The notes beneath the pieces are model-generated. The model was not told the DNA's origin. It was given only the letters and a program-made list of their open reading frames with translations, and ran no database searches. From Paralvinella palmiformis (Eukaryota; Annelida; Polychaeta; Terebellida; Alvinellidae), in NCBI GenBank assembly GCA_025642065.1, contig JAODUP010000577.1:372501-436500 (forward strand): a stretch of DNA of 64,000 nt. The letters run 5' to 3'. Below, one piece after another: positions 57,225 through 64,000 of this stretch (the first letter of the stretch is position 1; each line of letters opens with the position of its first letter). The translations under genes and the position numbers were made by a program.

Positions 57225-57853
57225 GTTCGTCTTGTCTTCCAACTTTCTGTTGTCATCAGTTCTGTTGTCATCAGTTCTGGCCACTTCTCTGTGGGATAAA
57301 AAAAATTAATAATTCGGATGATTTATATTTCGAGACATTTCAATCCACACTTTATTATTATCATTCCCTGTAATTAAATTATTGAGTGTAATTACATCAG
57401 TATCATAGTGTTAAGAAAACGGTTTGCTGTTCTTGTTAGATGTGGTATCGTTTTATTTCTAAAGTTTTTCCAAAGCTATTTTGGTAAATTTTGTATCTGT
57501 CCCAAAGAAAACACCACAAACACATCATTCATGGTGACATTCTCCGACATTCTCCAACATTCGGTGAAAACCTACCAAATTATGCTGCCTGATTGTGTTT
57601 TATCAGAAACAAAACCAATTCCTGTCTAACGTAGCAGTTGATTCGTTGTTCATTTTTACATGAATTATTTGTATTGAAGGTGTGAAGAATTGAGTCTGAC
57701 GTAGAAACCATTGAATTATAATTTTGTTTGTAATATATGACATAGCTTCAGGCTATATATTGCACCGTTTGTAATAGTGTATTATAAATCATAATGTTTT
57801 TTGTTTGAAAACAATACTTTTAAAAGCTAATGATGTTTTATAGTTTGGTGGTT

Positions 57854-57856
<3 letters not shown>

Positions 57857-57899
<43 letters not shown>

Positions 57900-57910
57900 T
57901 CACAACATAA

Positions 57911-57958
<48 letters not shown>

Positions 57959-57979
57959 TCACACATAAATATATATATG

Positions 57980-58043
<64 letters not shown>
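57857..58043. repeat. Three (TA)n arrays separated by CTCACAMATAAAT spacers
   Basis: TA arrays at about 57857-57898, 57917-57957 and 57985-58043. The first two are each followed by CTCACAACATAAAT or CTCACACATAAAT, so the array plus spacer has itself been duplicated. Confidence 0.95.
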
Positions 58044-58049
<6 letters not shown>

Positions 58050-58685
58050 TAGTTATTAGTTAAATGTGACATGAACAATTGTTTTTCTTTCAGTGAGTGT
58101 ATGACACACATTCAGAGCCATGAAGCTATATATATTTTTTGCCTTCAGGAAACAAGCAGAGAATCTGATCTCTCACAATCTTATACTTATGTCCTCTCAA
58201 CTGTCCATGTAATTGCATCTAAATACATGTGTGGCCAATTAGCATTAAATCCCATTATTAAGTTTCTATAACTGACATTTAAGGGCTAGTATAATAACAG
58301 TATGGCCTCCATCATGCTTTGCACCATATGTCAATTTCCAGTTCAACAACTCTGTGGAATCTTTCTCTGAATCCACAGTCTGGATAGAGTACTACAAAAA
58401 TGTCAGGTTCCAGGCTATGTCTATAGCCACAGTTTGGTGAACAGCAAGTAGTAATGTTATACAAATTCTCTTGCTAAATTCAGCTGTCATATTAGTTCAC
58501 TACTCATCTCCTTTTCAGCTATAAATAAATAAACCTGCATTCCACTTTTCAATGAATCCAGTTTGATTGAGATCTGGATAGTGGGCGGAGAAGGTATTTG
58601 TGGAATATTTCTCATTATGGCCAAAAGATGTTGATGAATAACATAGTCCATTGAGAAGAGAAAGTCATAGCTTACATCAGACATC

Positions 58686-58937
58686 CTGTTGGCAAAGTGG
58701 TTAGAGAACCATGGGTGTGGATCCAACTCATATCTGTTTACCTATATGGAATTTGTTCCACCAGGGAGTCATGTCTCTCGGTCATACATCCCAGATGTGA
58801 TCAGTGCTTAGGCTAAAGAACCCAACTCACCACCCGTGTGAGATGTTTTCCCTCAGAGGTGTCCTCATCAAACGTAATTGTCCCCAATGTGACCAGGACC
58901 AAGGGTAAATGAAACAGTAGTCACTCATTCACTCACT
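58686..58937 (+). mobile_element. SINE family B, copy 9, with long 3' body
   Basis: GTTGGCAAAGTGGTTAGAGA, CCAACTCATATCTGTTTACC, TTGTTCCACCAGGGAGTCAT, CATCCCAGATGTGATCAGTG, GGCTAAAGAACCCAACTCAC, then a second body-like unit (GATGTTTTCCCTCAGAGG) and a CACTCATTCACTCACTC tail. The head lacks a clear B box. The repeated body suggests two partial copies in tandem. Confidence 0.65.
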
Positions 58938-59213
58938 CTATAAACTAATGCTGCTTACTAAGTATTACTGACCACTGAGGTTGTAGCATCTCCCAAATAA
59001 GGTTGTTCTATTGCTTGCTAATGGCCACTTGATGTTGAATAAACTAATAACGTATGTGTAAAAAACCTGCCAACCCTGATGTAGGTACAGTAGCATGAGA
59101 GATAAGAATACTGATTTAAATGTGATATTGGGCTCGTTTCATACATTCAGAAATGAAGTCACAAACACCATAATTTGGGTGTAATTAAGTCACTAATACA
59201 ATGACAATATAGT

Positions 59214-59585
59214 GAGCTCCGGTGGCCTAGCGGTTAAGTACCCGGCACTTGATGCCAACGGTAGCAGGTTCGAACCCCGTAAGAGGTCAAATCTTTTCCA
59301 GAAATTAATTTCTCGGCTCACTACATCGTGGGTGGCTGACCACGTTAAATGGCGCTGCCGTCTCCACTGAATTATTTAAAAATAAAGGGGGACGTTAAAA
59401 CCCCCCTGAGGACGTAAAACACTCTGGCAGTGACCACCCTCAGGGTATTTCGGCTCCATCTTTCCGTACTGCTCCCCTGTGAGTGGTGGGGGAGGAGATT
59501 TCTCAACCACTCCAACATAGAGGCTGTGCTGATTAAGCGACAGCCTGGGGATTCTCCCCGAAAAACCAAAACAAACAAACAAACA
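59214..59585 (+). mobile_element. SINE family C, about 370 bp with (AAAC)n tail
   Basis: Best-preserved tRNA-like head in the window: TGGCCTAGCGGTTAAG fits the A box and GGTTCGAACCCC the B box exactly, with spacing typical of tRNA genes. A unique body of about 290 bp follows (GGGTGGCTGACCACGTTAAA, GGGGGACGTTAAAACCCCCC) and ends AAACAAACAAACAAAC. No other copy lies in the window. Intact promoter boxes and a clean tail suggest a recent insertion. The frames on the minus strand are by-products. Confidence 0.85.
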
Positions 59586-60408
59586 CTGTGATATATAGGG
59601 GCTCATAAGTTATTGTCATACATTCAGTGAGTGTCACCTAGAATTGGTGATTAGGGTATCATAGGACAATTGCATCCAGTTGTGATTTGATTTGGTGCTC
59701 GGTTATTATTAATTGCCAAATTAAGTTTTGTGGGCTTTCTGTATCAATTAAATATACACACTTATTTAACTGATCAATGCATTATACAATATACAGTAAT
59801 ACTAACACTATATTGCAATGAACAGGCATTATTAGCACTTGATATTATCGTGATTTTCACAGTAAAAATTTAATTTCTTTTGAAAAGGGAGTTTTTACAA
59901 TTCATTGTAAAAATAAATAAAAAACCTTTTTTTTTCATGGCATTAAATAACGTTAAATAATGGTGTTAATGACGTCTGTGTAAAAAACCTGCCAAGCCTG
60001 CTGCAGACAACGGAAACAGATGTGTAGTTTTTATGTTAGCGTTTTGAAGAGAGAAATAATTAATTAACAGTTGGATATGAATATATCTTGTTAGGTAATT
60101 AAAGGAGGCAATATGAAAACTAATGTGTCCTGGCGTGTTACATGGAGGAATTGTGTGTTTTTTTAAATATTTTTCAGTTTTGTTGTACAGTGACTTAGGG
60201 TCTGATATCTCAATATAAAAATTGCCTTCATGGAATAAGTCCTTTGATGAATTGTAAACACATCATTATTCTCTGTGCCGGTGCGTTTTCGTGTACTGCT
60301 AAAAGAACACACACATGCTCGCAGACATGAGTGTCCACACAAATTCAACCACCCAAATGATGCATTAATAAAAGTTCAAGCGGACTTGTTTTATTTTTTC
60401 TCGTACAG

Positions 60409-60482
60409 AGAATTAAGCTGAAAAATATCGAGGCCCAGAGGCGACACAAAGAGAAAATAGCCAAATTAACGCATCAGTCATC
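60409..60482 (+). CDS. Coiled-coil gene, alternative exon a (74 nt)
   Basis: Acceptor TTTTCTCGTACAG|AGAATT and donor TCATC|GTAAGT. 24 codons plus two bases; starts in phase 0, ends in phase 2. Encodes RIKLKNIEAQRRHKEKIAK, then LTHQS and the start of a Ser codon completed by G from exon 61134. Length, both phases and nine of 25 residues are shared with exon 60552-60625, so the pair arose by exon duplication and is very likely used one at a time. Confidence 0.88.
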
Positions 60483-60551
60483 GTAAGTAATTAGCTCCAT
60501 ATGTCCGTTTTAACAATTTCCTTTCCTGTTTACTCACTGCCCCGCCCACAG
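60483..60551 (+). other. 69-nt intron between the alternative exons
   Basis: GTAAGT at the left, CCCGCCCACAG at the right. The best branch-point-like word TTTTAAC lies about 30 bases from the donor, too close for normal spliceosome assembly, so splicing exon a to exon b is probably blocked sterically. Confidence 0.8.
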
Positions 60552-60625
60552 AATAGACGCTTAAAAATTTACCAAGCCCAGCAACGATACAAAGAAAGAA
60601 CGGAACAGTTGAAACGTGAATCAAT
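60552..60625 (+). CDS. Coiled-coil gene, alternative exon b (74 nt)
   Basis: Acceptor CCCGCCCACAG|AATAGA and donor TCAAT|GTAAGT. Same 74-nt length and same phases as exon a. Encodes NRRLKIYQAQQRYKERTEQ, then LKRES and AT, completed by G to Met. Compared with exon a the helix core (IYQAQQRYKER against NIEAQRRHKEK) is kept but surface residues differ. Swapping the exons would change one stretch of the coiled coil. Confidence 0.88.
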
Positions 60626-61080
60626 GTAAGTCTGCTCGCTAACATTTAACCATTTGTAACAATGAGTTGTAAGTTATGGGGCATGGTGCTGGTGATATTG
60701 GTAGTGGTAATTATTATTTACTTGCAAGATTTAAGTGAAGTTGTGTTTTGTTTCTTAATTTGACATTTTCAGAGGAGGTCGTAAAGACATGAGACCTCAT
60801 TCGTTGCATGATACGTACTTTGTTTGATGCTCTTGTAGCAGCCTTTTTGACAATATTGTTTTACAAATGTACAGTTTAGTTTGTGAATGGAGTTTGATGA
60901 TGACCAGTTTAGTCTGTTAAATAATAACTGATACATTTCTGTTATCTTTGAATAATGAAATATTCGGTCATTATGTTAATAATCTAGTTTTACCTTATTC
61001 AGACAAAGTGGAATTATTTTAGATGAGAGCCGTGATTATAACTTGATATAATCATTTCATATTCAAGACAGTGTATATCT

Positions 61081-61111
<31 letters not shown>

Positions 61112-61133
61112 ATATATATCTTGCTCTATTCAG
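60626..61133 (+). other. Intron
   Basis: AT-rich; ends in a (TA)n tract (61080-61118) and TTGCTCTATTCAG. Confidence 0.7.
61080..61120. repeat. (TA)n microsatellite
   Basis: TA run with a TTA interruption, placed within 20 bases of an exon acceptor. Confidence 0.95.
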
Positions 61134-61241
61134 GGAAGATCTCGTGGCTATGAAGGCCTCTATTGAGCTTGCAGATCATCTGGTGGAGGGTAAACAAAAG
61201 GAACTTGTAGGCAGAAAGGAACGTGAATCTAAACGACGAAG
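61134..61241 (+). CDS. Coiled-coil gene exon (108 nt)
   Basis: Acceptor GCTCTATTCAG|GGAAGA; one leading base, 35 codons, two trailing bases, donor CGAAG|GTTTGT. The leading G completes TCG (Ser) after exon a or ATG (Met) after exon b. Peptide EDLVAMKASIELADHLVEGK continues KQKELVGRKERESKRR, resembling the SSLEASLxRAxENYExLVE segment of CCDC177-type proteins. Confidence 0.92.
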
Positions 61242-61374
61242 GTTTGTATGATGTGGTTTAAATCAGATATTTTGCTTAACTTGTATTTCTTTGTTAGGTG
61301 AATAAATACTGCAAACCCCATAATGGTATAACATCAAGGAACACACATAAAATATATAAATAAAAAAATAGGGC

Positions 61375-61377
<3 letters not shown>

Positions 61378-61434
<57 letters not shown>
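61378..61434. repeat. Compound (TA)n(TG)n microsatellite
   Basis: TA run passing into GT repeats. Confidence 0.96.
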
Positions 61435-61435
<1 letters not shown>

Positions 61436-61596
61436 TGTGTGTTCTTCCTGCATATTACTGAGCCTATACAGTTGATCTGATTTATCTAAGATACACACCC
61501 AAGTGTCTTAATGGAGAAAGAGTAATGTGAAGTTTTGTGTTTATCAAAATCTTTTTTTAGAAATGTCAACTGTAGACCTAGTGGATAAATGGTCTT

Positions 61597-61795
61597 AAAG
61601 GAACAGGTCACTTAGATTTCAAATTTTCAGTACTAATACCAATATACTTGTGCAAATTATAATTGATGTCAGAATGTGAACATAGTCAATCACATGTTAA
61701 ATAATCCAATTGTGCTGATTTATTGACTACAATTGATCTGTGGACACTATCATTTTGAAGCTAGATACAGACTGGATGCTCTTGAAATCTTATGT
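61597..61795 (-). mobile_element. MITE-like element M, copy 3 (right-end fragment)
   Basis: The minus-strand reading matches the right 200 bp of copy 2: TTTCAAGAGCATCCAGTCTG, ATCTAGCTTCAAAATG, GGATTATTTAACATGTG, TTCACATTCTGACATC and AAAATTTGAAATCTAAGTG, ending GTTCCTTTAAG. More diverged than copies 1 and 2. The rest of the element is cut off at the SINE junction at about 61796. Confidence 0.7.
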
Positions 61796-61959
61796 CACTT
61801 TTGTGCACAAAGTATGGTAAATGGGCTGAGCGACCTCCAAAGGTAATGGAGCAAAGTCAAAGATGAAACACCCCTAAGATATGCCCATGCTGAGAATCGA
61901 ACTCAGGTGGTGGTGATCTGTGGTCCAACTGGCTACCAGTTAGACCAAAGAGGCACCCT
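61796..61959 (-). mobile_element. SINE family A, copy 10 (intronic)
   Basis: Minus strand: GGGTGCCTCTTTGGTCTAAC, GGACCACAGATCACCACCAC, B box GAGTTCGATTCTCAG, GTTTCATCTTTGACTTTGC, TTTGGAGGTCGCTCAGCCC and TTTGTGCACAAAAGTG. The ATC tail is absent because the element meets MITE copy 3 there. Confidence 0.9.
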
Positions 61960-62479
61960 ATATCACTTACAGCGAGCTGTTTTTATTACTCATTTATAAA
62001 CAGAGGTCAGCTGAACAAAAGCATATTTATGAGTATTACAGCATAGTTCGGCCAAATAGCCTCATATGTTACAGAGATGGCAAAGGAAAACTATAAAGTG
62101 AAATTCTATAAGACAATTGTTTTGTATTGTCATAACAACAACAAACACCTACGGAGGTGTCAGATTTATGTAAATGAACCTACAATGGCGTCACTTAACA
62201 GTAGTTAGTAGGTTGAGTGGGCCATGGAGGGGGGAGATATGACTTTTTCCTTACTCCCATAAAATCTATATCTATGATATCAGGTAGAGTTCATGATTCA
62301 TTTAATTAAATAGATGCTGGAAATGAGTTACTTCAGATAACTTAGTTAATAAAATTCGAATTGATTTAACATGAAAATCAGGATATTTCAACCAAAGTCA
62401 TAACATGAGATTGGTCAACTTATAGATATTGTACTATATATATCATTGTTTCATAATTTTACATTTCTGTTCCTTGCAG

Positions 62480-62692
62480 TTTGGATTTAGACAACAGATT
62501 GAAGCAGTCAAAGGAAAACAAACAGAAGTTAGACGAAGACATTCAGAGATGGCACGAAGAACTTTTGTTGTACAGACAACAGCAGGAAAGAAGAGCAGAA
62601 GAGATGGCTAAACAACGAGTAACAGAAAAGGCCCGACGTGCACACGAGGAGCGTCTCGCAAAGGAAAGGTTACAGAAAGAGAATATGAAAAA
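62480..62692 (+). CDS. Coiled-coil gene exon (213 nt)
   Basis: Acceptor CTGTTCCTTGCAG|TTTGGA; one leading base (completing Ser), 70 codons, two trailing bases, donor AAAAA|GTGTGT. Continuous charged helix: LDLDNRLKQSKENKQKLDED, later HEELLLYRQQQERRAEEMAK and EERLAKERLQKENMK. Gln/Glu/Lys/Arg make up well over half of it and no proline occurs. The donor is imperfect but the downstream phase agrees. Confidence 0.93.
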
Positions 62693-63745
62693 GTGTGTAC
62701 CAATAATTTCCTTTCATAATATAATCTAGTGACCACCTGAAATAAATAAGGTGCAATGGCAACATAGCATTTCTGATGAGGTGAAGATAATTTTTCACCT
62801 TTTTCTTTTTAAGTTGTGTATGTTTCGTTATAATGAAATTTATTATGTGGTTGTTTTTCTATAGTAAATTGCTCCAAATCACTTCAGTTTGTGATTTATT
62901 TTCAACTCACTGATATATTTTTAACATTAGGGCTGTGCTCACAGATGGTCTCAACTTTTCTGTTTTGGTAACTGAGTGTATATGATAGAACATTGTAAAT
63001 GGTTTTAATTAAGTTGAATTTATGGTGGGACTATTGATTATATGAACTTAGAAGTGTTTGAAGGATGTATATGACATTAACCTGTCTTGGTTCATCTTTT
63101 GCAGATAAAAGCATATAGTGCATTCATGATAAAAACATTTGCTGTATGTCCCATTCTGAAATAGTGAATTACTAGATATATTTACATGGATATTGTTTGG
63201 CCAAACTATGTACATTCAAATCGAGTTTATTGCCTTGTAGTTGAGAGGTTGTAATAACTGAAATGAGAATTCCATGCTCTTTGGCAGATTTCCACTCTCG
63301 TTTCGGGGACAGTATCTGTATCTATAAGACTGGCTCATATGGATGGTTATGCCTTGAATGCAGTGCAAATGAACTTATTTAAACGACTGGTTTATCCTAG
63401 TCTAATCAGTATTAATGCTCTGAAGTTACTGGCTAAAAGCGAATGCATGTTTCTCACGTGAGAAGTCTTTTATAAACCAGTTATATGGCCACCGCTTATT
63501 GTGGAGATTTAAAAAACATCTGTAGGTCAATTAGATGGAGACCTTTTTTACAGATACTTGTTGTTTTGAAGTAAATTTCATTTTACTTCTCTAGTTTGTA
63601 GCCAAACATTCAGCATTTTAACATATCTTCCTATTTTGTTTGGACATTATTCGGCACTCAGTGTTATTATTATTAGGCCCTCATCGTTATTACTGTTATT
63701 CATTTTAAGTTGATCACTTTAAGTCTATTCTTGCTCTGTTTCAAG
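62693..63745 (+). other. Intron
   Basis: AT-rich. No repeat element is recognised. Ends TTGCTCTGTTTCAAG, an acceptor with AAG instead of CAG. Confidence 0.7.
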
Positions 63746-63854
63746 GCTACTATCAGCTGAGGATGAGTGGAAGGCTGAAGTTGAAGCAACGATTGCACTG
63801 AAAGATTCCAAATCTAAGATGATTCAACGAGAAAAGGAAGAAATTATCCAGCAG
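63746..63854 (+). CDS. Coiled-coil gene, last exon in window (109 nt)
   Basis: Acceptor CTGTTTCAAG|GCTACT; one leading base (completing Lys), 36 codons, phase 0 at donor ATCCAGCAG|GTAAGA. Peptide LLSAEDEWKAEVEATIALKD, then SKSKMIQREKEEIIQQ. No stop codon, so the gene continues beyond 64000. CCDC177-type proteins continue with further coiled coil, so one or more exons are expected downstream. The exons in this window total 542 codons if exon 4586 is included. Confidence 0.92.
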
Positions 63855-64000
63855 GTAAGATGATTTTGGCGCGGGTCAGCTAAACACGCAGTAGATTCAG
63901 TTTTCGGTGACTAGGCGGCGACGTTGATATATTAACTACCCACTGGCTAAGTTATGGCTATAGTTGGTAAGGATAATGTCTGACAGTCAAACTTACATCA
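63855..64000 (+). other. Intron, cut by the window edge
   Basis: Starts GTAAGATGATTTTGG; nothing else is recognised. Confidence 0.7.

Larger units (their letters stand above)
57225..60408 (+). other. Intron of 3.2 kb upstream of the alternative exon pair
   Basis: Holds three long (TA)n arrays (57857-58043), a SINE-B copy (58686-58937) and a SINE-C copy (59214-59585); ends TTATTTTTTCTCGTACAG. No further exon is recognised. Confidence 0.7.
61242..62479 (+). other. Intron with a MITE fragment and a SINE
   Basis: Contains a (TA)n(TG)n tract (61378-61434), a partial MITE-like element M and a SINE-A directly abutting it; ends TTCTGTTCCTTGCAG. Confidence 0.7.

Noticed and set aside
1..64000. CRISPR arrays, operons, bacterial promoters or integrated phage
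   Set aside because: Sequence is eukaryotic with introns and SINEs; the tandem arrays found lack a repeat-spacer pattern.

Overview
This is animal nuclear DNA. The only convincing genes are eukaryotic ones with GT-AG introns, most of the window is AT-rich intronic or intergenic sequence, and it is crowded with (TA)n, (GT)n and (CT)n microsatellites and short interspersed repeats. Microsatellite density, several tRNA-headed SINE families and protein style suggest a marine invertebrate, most likely a lophotrochozoan such as a gastropod mollusc. The species assignment is inference.

Layout. Positions 1-4400 hold no convincing gene but contain a 57-bp minisatellite (2729-3300). A histidine-rich first coding exon lies at 4586-4851 with a strong donor. 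From about 4.9 to 40 kb I find no convincing exon, only SINEs, a MITE-like family, other dispersed repeats, hairpins and microsatellites. At 40584-44447 there is an intronless 1287-codon frame encoding a Ser/Arg/Lys-rich, probably disordered protein with repeated SRES/SREN-L motifs and two SxIP motifs. From 48401 to the window end a multi-exon gene encodes a Glu/Lys/Arg/Gln-rich coiled coil resembling the CCDC177 (DUF4659) family. It runs off the right edge.

The coiled-coil gene was rebuilt by eye from splice sites. Exons 48401-48617, 51400-51489, 52917-53078, 54523-54606, 55067-55189, 55967-56020, 57099-57224, then one of 60409-60482 or 60552-60625, then 61134-61241, 62480-62692 and 63746-63854 join without breaking frame. 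The histidine-rich exon at 4586 ends in the phase exon 48401 needs, so it may be the 5' coding exon across a 43.5-kb intron. The large ORF would then be nested in that intron, or be an alternative 5' exon.

The most interesting signal is the pair of 74-nt exons at 60409 and 60552. They have equal length, identical phases and related peptides, and are separated by a 69-nt intron. Using both would break the frame, which is the signature of mutually exclusive exons. The repeat landscape is the second theme: at least four tRNA-headed SINE families, one with about eleven copies, and one DNA-transposon-like family with three copies.
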